A stretch of DNA of 64,000 nt from Crocodylus rhombifer (GCA_038503035.1 JAVSML010025154.1:620001-684000), one strand, 5' to 3'; positions 24,399 to 37,136 are shown, counted from the stretch's first letter. Notes: generated from the letters alone by a model not told the origin. Translations and numbers: made by a program.

Positions 24399-25350
24399 GG
24401 TTTCATAGTTTCATAGTTTCTAGGGTCAGAAGGGACCTGAGTAGATCATCCAGTCCGACCTCCTGCCATGGCAGGAAAGAGTACTGGGATCAAACGACCC
24501 CAGCAAGGCGTGCATCTAGCCTCCTCTTAAAGACCCGCAGGGTAGGAGCCAGCACCAATTCTCTTGGAAGGTGGTTCCAGATCCTAGCTGCCCTGACCAT
24601 GAAGTAGCGCCTCCTGATATCTAGCCTAAATCTACCCTCTGCCAGCTTGTGACCATTATTCCTGGTCACTCCTGGTAGTGCTCGGGGGAACAGGGACTTC
24701 CCCAGTGCCTGCTGGTCCCCCCCGACTAGTTTGTAACAGGCCACAAGATCCCCCCTCAGCCTTCTCTTGTGGAGGCTGAACAGGTTCAGGTCCCGTAGCC
24801 TCTCCTCATATGGCCTGCCCTGCTGCCCCCTGATCATACGAGTGGCCCTCCTCTGGACCCTTTCCATGTTGTCCACATCCCTCCTGAAGTGCGGCACCCA
24901 GAACTGGACGCAGTACTCCAGCTGCGACCTGACCACTGCCACATAGAGGGGGAGGATCACCTCCTTGGACCTGCCTGAGATGCATCTGTGGATGCATGAC
25001 ACGGTACGGTTGGCCTTCTTGACTGCATCCCCACACTGCCGGCCTGTGTTCATCTTGGAATCAATGATGACTCCAAGATCCTTTTCTACCTCTGTACTGA
25101 CAAGAAGGGAGTTCCCCAACCTGCAGGTATGGTGCCGGTTGTTCCTCCCCAGGTGCATCACTTTGCACTTGTTGGTGTTGAATCCTGTCCTGTTCTCATC
25201 CGCCCACCCTTGTAACCTGTCTAGGTCTGATTGCAGCCTATTCCTCCCTTCTAGCATGCCCACATCCCCCCACATCTTAGTGTCATCAGCAAATTTGAAC
25301 AGAGTGCTTTTTACCCCCTCGTCCAAGTCACAGATGAAGATGTTGAACAG
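24399..25350 (-). mobile_element. CR1 LINE, 5'-truncated, open C-terminal ORF2
   Basis: The 3' tail (tttcatagtttcatagtttc on the plus strand) is followed by a continuous frame of about 286 codons read leftward from 25347 to 24490, ending in ...RLDARLAGVV and a stop. It holds the end of the RT palm (LFNIFI, then the catalytic FADD box at 25282-25293) and the CR1 C-terminal domain with VVRSQLEYCVQFW and RNHxHKL-type blocks. Truncation lies just 5' of the RT catalytic box, so it cannot be functional alone. Absence of stops over 286 codons suggests a fairly recent insertion. Confidence 0.95.
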
Positions 25351-27408
25351 GTGCCCGCACCACCCCCACTGGGAGTCTATTTCAGAATCTGGTCACACAA
25401 ACCTTACTGCTGCCTTTCTGTTTTGTCCAAAGACTAACAGGTGTGGGGAGAAGCCAAATTCAGGCCCCTTCCCTTCTAAGATAGTGCTCATCTCACTGAA
25501 CCACACTCCCTCTTGGCTCCTGTCTGGTCTCACATATCTTTCTGTCTTGGTAGCAGGCTAATTTCAAGATAAATGGTGTAGAGTGCTTATCCCATGGCCT
25601 AGTGGATTGTTGGGAAGTGAAAGATACAAGTTAAAATTGCCTTCAGAAGTGGGCCTAGAACATGATCCTAGCTATTTGGTGAAAAGTAGGGTGGCTTTTC
25701 TCTTTATCAAATTAATTTTTGGCTTGCACAGAATTATGGACCTGCCTATGGAGCATAAGACCTAAATCTGCATAAATAGTTTCAAAGGTCATTTACACAG
25801 TCACTATATTTAATAATGGATGCTTTGTTAGACTGAGAAGCCAGAATTTTGGCTGCAGAATATCCTCAACAGCTTCCACTTCATTCCCTTCTCATCTTTC
25901 CTTGCCTTTCTCAAGTGAGGTAAATTAGGAAATATTACTGAATTCTGAACCATGATCCAGGACAGCTCAAAGTTACAACAATGCAAAAATCAACATCAAC
26001 ATAGCATTCGTAGAAAAGTCAGTGTCAAATATCTCAAACGGGAATCCATAGTATTAAAAACATTCTAACCTATTTGAGTCTTTCTGAGCTCTTTACAGTC
26101 TTTCCGTAGTCTAAAGAGTGAAGGAAAATAAGAATTGGCATTTTCTGAGTGTTGCCTTGGATCTAATGAGAGGTACCTAGGATCTAACGAGGAGTGCTCT
26201 GAGTCCAAAAAAGTTGAGAACTAATACCTTATGCCTATACTTATTCTTTGGCATTAGCATAATAACAGTAAATTATATAAGAGCTTCCCTCTATACCAAC
26301 AAGAAAATATACCCTGGCATCTGTCTCGCTCTCATTTAAAAAATAGCAAAAAATTGAATATTCTAATTAAACACATCATAGAAAAACAGAGAAATCTCAG
26401 TACAGGAGGAAGCAGAACTTTATAGATATTTCAGTTGTACTCTGTGCATGCATATTTCCGCAACTGATTTTGTTTGTGTATAGAAATACCTGCACTTGTT
26501 TTTCTAAATTATATATAGAGAATGGTTAGTTTTATATTGTTGCTATTATGAATTTAATTTTACAGGTGAAAACAGAAATGTTGCAAGTATTAGTGAGATA
26601 AACTTGGGGCGTGGCACTCTCAAACCTAAATTTCTTAGGAATGGTATCCTTTAGGGTTAAATGTTTTAGATGGTTTTGTTTTTGTTTTCATCAGATACAC
26701 ATCTCTACAAGTTTCTTATTTAAATTACAGCCCAATTATTGTCTGAATTACTTTCCCCCTATGCCACTGTTGAACTACAAAATGTTTTTCCTGCCATATA
26801 AGCAAGTCTATAAGAAGCCCAAACAAGTTCAGGAAGGGTTATATAACATATTTTGCATTTTTGGGGCTATAATTAGAGTGATAAGATTATGGCAGAGATC
26901 CTAGAACAGATTAAGCATAGAATTCTATGATGAATGAAAGCTTAGGTCATTAAAAGTGCAGAACTAAAAGCCTTTTTAAAGTGCACACAGTCAAACATTC
27001 AGGACAATAACTTCATACATTTAACAAGCACTTTTGATGCCACTCATTAGAGTACTGGTACATAAGTTAACAAACAAGCAAAAGCAAACAAAACAATTTG
27101 CCGCTAGCAAGTTTGGCTAAAAAGGTATGTACTACAACTAAGCTGAAAGTAATCAGGTGATGGGATACATGTTTCTAGCTTCAGATCTAGGAAGTTTCCA
27201 TGAATGCATAATGAAAAACTATTCAAAACTGCAAATGGAAAGAAGCCACTTGGATGGACAAATGGGACAACAGCCTTGCTAGGACAAGACCACAGCACTT
27301 ACGTGAAATTATGTAAGAATATGAACATTACAATGATCAGGTTTCATGGTTATGAAAGAATGAGTTTCTCTGAATATTACAGACAAATTGTTGTTATAAA
27401 CCAGTGAC
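25351..27408. other. Intronic sequence, nothing recognised
   Basis: AT-rich DNA. No gene or classifiable repeat is supported; the frame at 26611-26904 has no motif. Confidence 0.4.
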
Positions 27409-27671
27409 GCTCAACTTACAGCCTGTGGGCTAGATTTGGCCTCCCAGATGACTGGATCTGGTCCATGGCACAGGGGATCACTGTCACATCCCCTTCCCTG
27501 TCCAGCATTGTGCTGCTGATCCCCTCTACAGCTGAAGTGAAGCTCTCTTTCTGCCTCCTTCTCCTTGCTCTCTGACACTGGCAGCCACCCTCCGCCCCAC
27601 TCTCTTCTTCCCTTACTGGTGTGGAGTGGTGCCCACAGTGTAGCCAATCACAAGCACCCAGCCTGCATTTA
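27409..27671. other. Possible hAT-type end, unpaired
   Basis: The sequence agtgacgctcaacttacagcctgtgggc resembles a hAT-type terminus similar to the ends at 2361-2803. It is followed by GC-richer sequence to about 27660. No partner was found. Confidence 0.3.
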
Positions 27672-28225
27672 AAGTTGAAAGTTGAAACAGGGTGTCAATT
27701 TATAAACGTTGTAAGTGTGAAACGTTGTAACTCAAAATGTTGTAAGTTGAGGACTGCCCGTATTGACTTTACAACGCTTGATCTGATGAGACACCACACC
27801 AGTGAACAAGTTCGCTGCATCACCCATCTCCCTGGAGAACATCTGTCCAAACTTCCTTGGACACTTTCTTTAAAAAAACAGACAAGACTCCAGAAAAACC
27901 TGCAGCCAAGACTCCTGGGAAGACTCCAGCCAAGAGCCCTTCAAAAAGTCCAGTAAAATCACCTCAAAGGAGCCCTTCTAAATCAATATGTTTGCTATTT
28001 ACAATATAAATACATTAATGTAGCTATATTACTCATCTATACTTGACTGAGTACAACATTCTGAGTTACTTTTGGTGAAACCAGGGTATCGGGCCTTGGT
28101 TCAGGAAACAATCCTCCATTTATAACATTGTTTCCTATAGGAAAATTGGTTCCGAGTTGCAATGTTTTGACTTAAGACGCAGTTTTCAGGAACCAATTGT
28201 ATTTTAAGTCCGAGGACTGCCTGTA
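27672..28225. mobile_element. Tigger/mariner-like DNA transposon remnant, rearranged
   Basis: Two stretches, 27700-27763 and 28096-28225, consist of words such as gttgtaagttgaggactgcccgta and gacttaagacgc...gaggactgcctgta. These are typical of the long terminal repeats of reptile Tigger-like (pogo/mariner) elements. They lie in the same orientation instead of inverted. Between them, 27881-27985 is an open run of 35 codons composed of Lys-Thr/Ser-Pro repeats, perhaps the tail of a captured or element-encoded protein. No DDE core is visible. Confidence 0.55.
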
Positions 28226-29830
28226 TTTAGTTTTGAATAATTTCTTAGTATCTGCCCCTTTATAAAATTTCCCAAAAACAAAACCCCTCTATTAGTTCAT
28301 AATAAGTAATTTAGGTAGATTTAAGATTACCCACACAAACCTATGTTTGATCCCCATTATGTATAGGGCCTTAATTTCAAGAAAAGAAAAGAAAAGACAA
28401 GGTAAAAGAAAATCCAAAGGGAAAACTCAAGTCACTTCAAAAAAGGAGCCAAGTCTTTTTGGATAATGAAGTCAACATTAAAAAGGCAAAATTCCTTAAC
28501 AACTCCAAAAGTCTGACATGTAGCACACTGGCATCAAGGAAAAGGTTATAAAAATATATAGTTTGTGTTCCAGGGAAACATAACAGAACCTGAATGAACT
28601 GAACAGAAATGTGACAAAAAAAAGACATTCATATACATACTATATTAATATTTTATATTACACACACAATTCATCTACCTGCTTTGATGAGGGAAACAGG
28701 GCTGTATTAACTTTTTTTACCCTGTATCCCTCTTTTGATATCAGCTACAAAACAAGAATCTTGCTCAGAGTACTGTTACAGAATTTGGTAAAAGGACAAA
28801 ACTTTCAGTACACTGTAAGCAAGAATGTAGTGGACTCTACATGCAAGTAATCAGGTGTTCCAACCTAGTGAAAGGCAGCAAAACACCCAACAAAGCAAAA
28901 GCAAAATGGAATGGAAAAGGTATCTATGCATCATTTCCATATTGCTTTTCCTATGGGTTTTGCATTTTATCTATTCAGCTCGTAAACCAATAATCTAACA
29001 AGTAGCACAAATACATGTATGCAAGCAGGTCAAGATTCACTGTCTGTAACTGATGCACATCCTATTTGAATGCAAAATGTCAACACTATAATTCTCAAAC
29101 AGCAAAATACTTAGTAATGACATGAACAGAAGCAGCCTGATTATGCCTAAAGAATTTTCAGTTTAATTGGAGTACAGTACTATCCCCTGGTTGTCCTGAG
29201 CAAAAGTAAGGTTGAAACCACCTACAGAAAGACTGCATAATGACACAAAATAGGTTCCATTGCCAGTGTCTGAAAAACCAGCTTATCTAAAGGGAGCTAT
29301 CATCGCTCCGTATGATTTTGTAAGTCTTCTGCAGTTAATAGGTTCCCTGCATTAGCTGCAGAAATATAATGTTATAGTCTTTGAAGCCCAACACATAAAT
29401 ACTTCATTGATAGGAAAAAAGAGGGTTGGAGTATAAATGTTTTGCTAACACTTGAACTATGGCACTCTTCATGGAAATAAAAGCATCACATTTTCAAAAC
29501 ATGGGAAAATGCTTGGTATATAATTTACTCTTGGATGATATACTTTTCTTGCAAGAGATTTATTCTTAACTTTATTTTTGACAGAATTTACACTTAATAT
29601 TTTTTAAAAGGCCTTTTCTATTGGAAAAGCAGGCTTTAGAATATAAATTAATGTCCTGCAGTCCAGCTAACCAAAGTCTTATAGCTGAAAAAAAGTTTTC
29701 TATAAAACATCAGTACAGGCATAAACTTGCCTGGCTTTCTCCATAGCAAATATCTAAACTTCAAAGTCCAGATGGAACTATCAACAATATATAAAAAATA
29801 CAAGGTCATACCTATACTGAGGTCACCTGA
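28226..29830. other. Intronic sequence with an AAAAG tract
   Basis: AT-rich DNA. A short aagaaaagaaaagaaaag tract lies at about 28379-28397. Nothing else recognised. Confidence 0.4.
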
Positions 29831-29920
29831 CCCCCAGTTATCTTTCCTGCTTGGTGCAGGGGGCTGGACCCAATAATCTTTCGAGGTCCCTTCCAGCCTT
29901 ACAATCTATGAATCTATACC
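29831..29920 (+). mobile_element. CR1 LINE 3' tail fragment
   Basis: About 90 bp of CR1 3' end is present: the words ggtgcagggggctggacc and cgaggtcccttccagcc, then a tctatgaatctata octamer-like tail. It has no coding content. Confidence 0.85.
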
Positions 29921-31787
29921 GTGAATAACTGAGATGCTAGAGAACTCCCATATTCATAAAAAATACTTGTATTATATATGTAATTTTTATAAAAGGGATT
30001 TCAGTGTTTATAACATAAAACTTACTTAGCCTGAATGTTTAATGTATAAAAGCTACCAAAGATGCGGGTATCTTGCTCACTGGACATTTCACCATGCCCT
30101 ACAAAGCACTTTTACACTGTAGTGATGGAAAAAGGCTAAAGCATAATGGAGTATCCTGAAGCCAGAAGCTACTTTTACTGCTGTTCTTAGAGGGGTCAAA
30201 CTACACTACATCTCCTGTCTCCCTTATTTGTAAGTAGTTTTAACTGAAATCAGTGAAATAACTCATATGACTATGGACTAGATGATAGGGTCTAAAACCA
30301 CAGACACACACAACCCTGATGTGAGAATCTATGGCACAGATTGGTTGGAGATAAAACCAGCATTGGCAACAAAATGAGAATTATTTTCTAAATGTACACA
30401 TTGTTTGCAAGACCAGAGGGTCTTTGTGGGCAAACAGATCCAATCATTATTTGCTTTATAACTTTTCTTCCTTCTGCAACAGTTATATTTCACTTCCACG
30501 TAACCACGCTGGCTATATTTTCACTTTGCAGAATATTAAAACCTACCCATTTTGCATATTCTGTAGAAACTACCTATTTGCAAAGTGTTACACTTGGTTT
30601 TCACACATGCGCTTCAAACACTTCATACATTGTTTCTGCAAGTCCACTTTTTGGATAATAGATTGTTCTGGTAAAATATTATGCAACATTACTAAAACTG
30701 TAAAAAAATATACTACTTGAAATTATAGGAAGCCTTGATTTGCTCATTTGGAGCTTATGTGGCTTATGCCCCAAAACTGGTAACAATTCATCCAGCTCTA
30801 TTTAAACATTCCATGCAAATAGTAAAGATAAAAGAGAGTGAGATTTATGTTTTTACATATGGGTTAAGCCAAATCTTTCATTTTATTTTCTTCTTCAGTA
30901 TATTTCTGATCAATGAAATGACCAACAGCATCTAGTTCCAGATTTTGATTAATAAGTGAAATGAAGTGTATTTAGACACATGTGGGTACATTTATTACAG
31001 ATCAAAAATGAAATTCCACTTCTAAAATAACTAAACCAGGTTGGGTTTTTGTGTGAAAGTTTCAACTTAAACTGACCTATTATTGATCAAGTGAACAAAC
31101 AAAAACAGTCAGTCCCTAAACTTTAGTGAGGGTACAAATAACATGTGAAAGTTCCAGAGATATTTGGGAAGAGAACAGAAATGGAAAATTACAACAGGAC
31201 TGGAGAATGCACTAAAAACTGTTTAAAGCTTAGCTGATTTTTAACACATCGAGAAAAGATAAGGCATTTTCCTTTGTAAGTGGGTGAAACTGCTACTGTC
31301 CTTGGGAAGCACAGCTATGGTTGTAGCTGCCAGGAAAAGAACCTCCAAATAAATAAATAAATACTATTAATTTTGTTTTTTGGTTAAATTTCAAAATGCT
31401 TTAACTAGGTATATCTGCAGACATTGGCACAGAGTAACCAGCTTTTTTGTCGGACTGAAAACTATTTTGATTCAAGTCTGTGGAGGTATGTTTTCTCTCC
31501 TCAAGTGGTTAGCTGTCAGATTACAGGGTGTGTGCAACACACACATACACACATATGCAGAGAGAGAGAAGAGGATGTTGTATGTTCATTTTTAAAAGTA
31601 TTTTAGGCTTAACGCTCCAAGATCCTGAGTACACTGTGGCTCTCATCCAGCAAAGCAGTTAAGAATGTACATAATTTCAAGACTATGAGGTCTACTGACT
31701 CCTCACGTGACTCTCCTGATTAGACAAATACAAGTTAGGTAAAATATAAGATGATTAAATATACAGAATCTCCATCTTTTTATATTT
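29921..31787. other. Intronic sequence, nothing recognised
   Basis: AT-rich DNA with short ca/ga tracts at about 31535-31570. No gene supported. Confidence 0.4.
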
Positions 31788-31795
31788 ATTATTAC

Positions 31796-33188
31796 CAGGG
31801 ATCCTGGTTTTCTTAGTTTAAAAATAATAAATTATCTGATAAAAACTGCAAATTCTCTGCTTAAAAACCCCCAAATCCAAATAAATTCTTAATACCTATA
31901 AATTTTGGCATTTGATTTCGGGTTTATCATGGAAAGTCAGAGCTCCCCCCCGCCCCCTCTACTCACCAGGACACTAGTCCAGCTGTGGCTGCCCCCAGTG
32001 TCCTCCCCCTCTGCTTTGTAATGCTGAGCAGCCCTGATATGCTGGTGCCCTGCCCATACCGTTGTCCCTTCATTCCCCACCCACAGACTCTTGGGCCCTG
32101 CTGGTACCTCTCACTTGTTACCCACAGCCCCTTGGCTCTGCTGGTGCCCCTCATTCCCCACCCACAGCCCCCCACAACCCTACCAGTCACTTCGTACCCA
32201 TAACGCCCTGCCCCCCAGCCCATCACTCCCCACCCATAACCCTCTGCCCCCCCAGCCCTGCTGGAGGGGGCCCCCAGCTGACAGGGCTACGGACCTCCCA
32301 GGTCCCCCAGTAGCACCCAAGGCCCAGCTGCTGCAGCTACTGCAGCTCGAACAGAGCACAGAGCCTGGCTTCCCCATCCCAATGGGCAGCACGGCTGGAG
32401 CAGAGCCTGTAAAAGCAGCGGCAGATGTAGGCTGGCCACTGTGGGCTTGGCCACCCCCGCTGCTGCCTGGCAGGGGGGCATGCCTCACGATAGCAGTGTG
32501 GGGCTCCGAGCAGTGGCACTGAGCCTCCCCACCCCACTCTACCATGCTGAGTCCTGCCTGCTGGGCCATGGAGACCCCCAGGGGGAGGGCAGCAGGGTGG
32601 GGAGCCCCGAGGCCACACTGGCCAGCCTTCATCTGTCCCTTCCCCACACACAAATCTGGGGAGCACGTGATCCCCATGCTCTCCCTGGGGTGCACACAGC
32701 ACCAGGGAGCCAACCCCCCTAGTGTCCCCTGGATAAGGCACCCACAGCTCTGTCCTGTTCCCCACCTATGCCCTGCAGTGGTGCATTCAGGCTCTGGGCC
32801 CCATGCACCACCCTGGCTGGGCAGCAGCTCCAGCCCCAGCCCCAGCCCTACCCAACTACCTCCCTCCATCCCTCCCTCACTATGGGTGCCTCAATCCCGC
32901 CTCCCCGCCCCCAGACTTACCTGCCCGGCTGTAGGAGCTGCTCTTCAGGATGCCTGGCTGCCACGTACGTGTGTGCGTACATGTACATGGTGCACCCTGC
33001 CTGATAACCCTCCTCCCACTTCCCCCCAGCCCCTTGCAGGCTGGAACTCTGTCAGCCTGGAAGGACAAACCTGCCATTTCCTAGCCTTTTCTCCTTAAAA
33101 AGAGAAAATCTGGGTTTTTCTCCTTCAAATGAGAAAAATCTGAGTTTTAATGCATTTTTCCACAGCAAACAGAAAACTTGGATCCCTG
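31796..33188. mobile_element. hAT nonautonomous transposon with perfect 8-bp target duplication
   Basis: The ends CAGGGATCCTGGTTTTC and GAAAACTTGGATCCCTG are inverted repeats (15 of 17). ATTATTAC occurs exactly on both sides (31788-31795 and 33189-33196), the hallmark 8-bp duplication of hAT transposition. About 150 bp of AT-rich subterminal sequence brackets a 1-kb GC-rich centre (31945-33090). Long frames in the centre (for example 229 codons, minus, 32180-32869) have no recognised domain, and several frames overlap on both strands. The element is therefore taken as nonautonomous with GC-rich filler. Confidence 0.9.
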
Positions 33189-33283
33189 ATTATTACATAG
33201 TGGTAACTGCTCTGTTAATCTGAAGCATCAGTGGGATGGTACTGTAGCAGTGATGTTCCATGAAAAATGTGAGGGGCAAAGCC

Positions 33284-33495
33284 TTTTGTGGGTGATATAT
33301 TTTATTGGACCAACTTAGAGTTGGGAGAGAAGACAAGATTTCAGGTTCCACTGTACACTTCCTCAAGTCTCTGGGAAAGAAGGCTATGCTATATCTGCCT
33401 CTCCCTCAGCAATCTGAAGAAGGGTACAATAGTACCCAAAAGCTTGTCTGTTCCAACTATACAGCTGATCCACTAAAATATATCACCCACAAAAA
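33284..33495 (+). mobile_element. Penelope-like element terminal fragment with inverted arms
   Basis: The left arm TTTTGTGGGTGATATATTTTA is repeated in inverted form at the right (33471-33495, aaaatatatcacccacaaaa). The right half carries CTGAAGA-GGGTAC-GTACCC-AAAA-GCTTGTC, closely similar to the tail of the Penelope-like element at 60832-61995 (CTGACAA...GAAAGCTTGC). No protein remains. Such palindromic ends are known for Penelope-like insertions; assignment rests on the shared tail motif. Confidence 0.7.
33414..33450 (+). ncRNA. Hammerhead-ribozyme-like motif, decayed
   Basis: CTGAAGA (33414-33420) matches the conserved CUGANGA box. GGGTAC (33422-33427) pairs perfectly with GTACCC (33432-33437) as stem II with loop AATA. 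The second box reads AAAA (33438-33441) where GAAA is required. Hammerhead motifs are established in Penelope-like retroelements. The lost G predicts no self-cleavage. Confidence 0.55.
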
Positions 33496-36180
33496 GCCTT
33501 ACTTGAAATAATCATTTGAGTATGCAAAGCGGTCTATTTATGACTAAGCTGTACCATATCTTCTGACATCTCACACACCCACAAATAAGACCCACCTTGT
33601 CTAGGGAAAGCAGAAGAAAGTGAGGGGAGGGGAAGGTGTTTTCCAGTCATGGCTAAATCCAGACCTCATGGAGCAGGGACAGACAGTATTCCTCAGTGTC
33701 ACTCATTTTTTTCCTGACAGCTTAAGCTTTAACCTTCTCACATTTACTGCTGAATTGGCAGCTAAAAGTTGCAAGCGGATTATAGCATTAGCTGCAAAGA
33801 GAGAGGGAGGAGCCACCCTGTGCCAGCTACACGATCATTCCCATGCCTCCATTCAGGCATAGAAATCAGCTTCTTCAGTTAAAATATGCCCTAATTTTAG
33901 AGGACCAGTTTTTGGAGAAAGGGTGCATGTTGTATATGAATAAATACGGTAAACATGGACCTTATTCTATTTCCCTTTGCTTATATCACAACTGAAATGG
34001 GAAAGAAATAAGGCAAGGTAATAACCAGAATGAGATATCTAATAACTCCTGACTTGCAAGGGATATAAAAAATGCCATATACTGGAAAAGTGAGAGTGGC
34101 CATTTTGCAATGACATATCTCTAGCCCTGAGGATTCATGAACCACAAAACTGTAAACTTGGAACTGGCACATTGGTTTCAGAGCCCCTTTTCAGAACTGG
34201 TCCAGGATTGAATAATATATATCCAAGCTGAATAAAACAAGTCTTACATCCTGAACCAGGGCAAATTTCATTCTTTGTAAAGAACTGTAAATTAATCTTA
34301 AAAAAATATTTTTAATTCAGCATCATCATAGTACCACTAATAAATCTGCACAAGTTTTCATTGTTTTATATTTTGGTTTATATATATTTCCATAAATTGC
34401 CTTGGGGCTTTCAGCTTGGCACTTTGCATTCTAATGCTCCTAGAATCTTAGCTGCAACAAACTGCATTGTCCATAGTTTAGATCCTGTGAGAGAGTGTAG
34501 TTTTACTTAAAATACATCCTAATATTCATCCCAAAAGTTAATGAGCTATGAAACCAAAGTTTTGTACACGTTTCTGGATTATAACTATTTTAGGCACAAA
34601 AGAAATGCAATCAGTCTATGCTTTTATCCTAGTAAATGTTTATAGGAAAGATGAAGAGATACTTAAGCTTACAGGAAAAAGGGTTAACACGATTACAATT
34701 TCTCATAGATAATCATCATCATCATCATCATCTTGCCATCCCTTTCAATATCTTGTTTAAATCCTCAAAACCTTGAATTCACTTGCAGTTCATACTTTTC
34801 TCTCTAATTAATGATTCAGTTTGAACTTTTAGCACAGAAGATATCTTACCCATTTGTAAGCAAACATGTGGCCAGGACAAAACGTTTTTATACAACTCTT
34901 TATTGTAAGATAAGATCTAGGGAAACATCTTTTTTCTCATAGTTTAGATTTCTTTTTTCAAATACATTAAGAAAATTCCCCACCCAGTCTGCCAAGACAC
35001 AATGTTCTCTACTGTTTGGGAAATAACTTTAATAATGTAATTTACCCTTCACTTCAAGAACATTTTCAAAAAGAACCAGTAAGCCCATGTATCCTGGTCC
35101 CTCTTCAAGCAATCACTTCCACATTTGCCCAAAGAATGTAAACAGGTTTAAAAACAGTTTACAACTAATGGATAAAACATTAGCTTTCCCTGGACTAGAC
35201 CGGTAGCTACACCTCATTGCTATCAGGACTGTTTGCTGGCTGTTGTTAACTGTGCAATCATACAATGCTTGAGCTTCTCCATTCTTCCACAATGGCTGTT
35301 GTAATCAGCCACTGAATCTTGGCAAAATCTGTATTGTGTGTCCAGAGTACACTCCACATCGATCAAGAACATAAACAAAAAGAATGAGGATATTTTAGGA
35401 TTTGGAGTGCTTCACTGCTTCTTACACTTGAATTATCAGTCTAAATGAAGTTAAGAAGATGGGTAAAACAATATGCAGATATTGTATTTCACATGTGGTT
35501 GAGTTAACATGCTAGCCTTACGGATATTTGAACTGTACCAAAGCATTTTATGTAACAAAACATTAAGGCAAATAATCTTGGGCAGCTCACCCAACAACAA
35601 TTCCTTCTTAATATTTTCAGACTGACAATTCTTGATTTGTAATCCTCCAGAAGTTCAGAAGTTTTGGTTAGGTGAAGCTCTTCTATGTTCATAGTCCCAT
35701 ATAAAGGCCTGTTGTCACCTATCTGATCCATGATCTTCCCATTTCTGGTCATGCTGAAATGCTACACAGACTTCCTTTCCCACGCATCTGAAGTACAACC
35801 ATTGCAGTTAAGTGACTTTGAGTCAAAAAGCACAAAATAGAAAGAAGATTTAGGGTACAGAGAAACCTCTAACTTGTAACAATGAAAGCAATACTATACG
35901 GCACTAAATATAGTTGCATTCATCTACCATTCATGGAAAGATGCAACCCAAGAAAGCTAGATAGTGCAAAGTACATCCTCAGGATCCTTAGGCCTCTAAC
36001 ACACATTACACTTAAGATATGATTAACCTGTTTTTGGCACCTTAAATAGTAACCTGGCCACATGTTCAGGTAATTAATAGTGCAACAATGCAAAACAAGG
36101 CCCAAAATTATTCCACAAAAGATATGTAACAATTTTGTGGCTGGTTTCCATTGTTCCATTGTTCATGGAACTGGACGTGT
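33496..36180. other. Intronic sequence with an ATC microsatellite
   Basis: AT-rich DNA. A (ATC)n tract of about 21 bp occupies 34712-34732. No gene or classifiable repeat seen. Confidence 0.45.
34712..34732. repeat. (ATC)n microsatellite
   Basis: About seven uninterrupted trinucleotide units are read directly from the sequence. Confidence 0.9.
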
Positions 36181-37000
36181 GGCATGTCCCCACCAAGCAG
36201 TCTGATGCCAGTTACATGATGGATTTTGGTTGACAGCTCCCGCAGCCCCACGGTCTCACTGGAGTCTCATACAGCTCCCATACAGCCTCAGGTCTGAAAC
36301 CGACAATCAGCTGACTGTTGGTCGCAGCCCTGGGACCACACACATCTCCAACCAGCTCCAGTGCAGTCCTGGGACTGAGATTGACCACCATATGATTGTC
36401 AGTCCATCTGGAGGCTGAGGGGAGGGAGATAACTAAAGGGCTTCTCCAGCTGGGGACTTAAAATCCCATGATAGGCTATCCAGCATAGGGAGGCTCTGCT
36501 CCTCCAGGCTGGGCAACCCACCCAGAGCTCCTGGGTTTAAAGTCCCCAGTGGGTGAAGCCTCCCTCCTCCATGCCAGGCAGCCTGGCCCCAGACCTGCCT
36601 AGCATGGGTTTTAAGGTCCCCAGCAAGGGAAACTGAAGGCTTCTCTTACCAGGAACCTCTGCTCCCCTACACCAAGCAGCCTGGCCAGTACTGCCCCACT
36701 TTCTATTTTGTCAGCCGACTAATTGTCAGCTCTGGTCTGGACACCTTCAGTTCTTGAACACTGTACAACACTATGCCAACTATCAGCTGATTGCCCTAAA
36801 AACCCCAGGTGAACTGCTCCTGGGACTGTCAGGGTTGGGGCCAAAAATCAGCTGGTTGTTACCCCTGCATGCAGGCACCTGGTTTTCACCTTACCAGTGC
36901 AGGGGGAGCCCAGGCAAAACACTGGTGCTGCTGGGGTCTGATCCTTCCTGCCATACACAACTGGCATGAGAGGAGGTACAACTGTAGTAGCAATTAGGGA
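36181..37000. other. GC-rich insertion-like block with internal repeats
   Basis: The block is richer in G+C than its surroundings. It repeats words such as cagctgactgttggtcgcagccctggga and ccaaaaatcagctggttgtt, and has paired agctgattg/cagctgg motifs. It is probably the body of a DNA transposon, but no termini or target duplication were found. Confidence 0.35.
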
Positions 37001-37136
37001 TCAGATCCCATTGGACCATTAATGATCATGAGGCATTGACCTCAGAAATACTTGATTTCTGGGCAACTTCTTATTTTCTTATGCTTAAAAATAAGCATAA
37101 CTTTCTGAAAACACCACATGAGCTGCCTCAGACATA

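Noticed and set aside
32180..32869. 229-codon minus-strand frame
   Set aside because: It lies wholly inside the GC-rich centre of a hAT insertion, overlaps long frames on the other strand, and has no recognisable domain.
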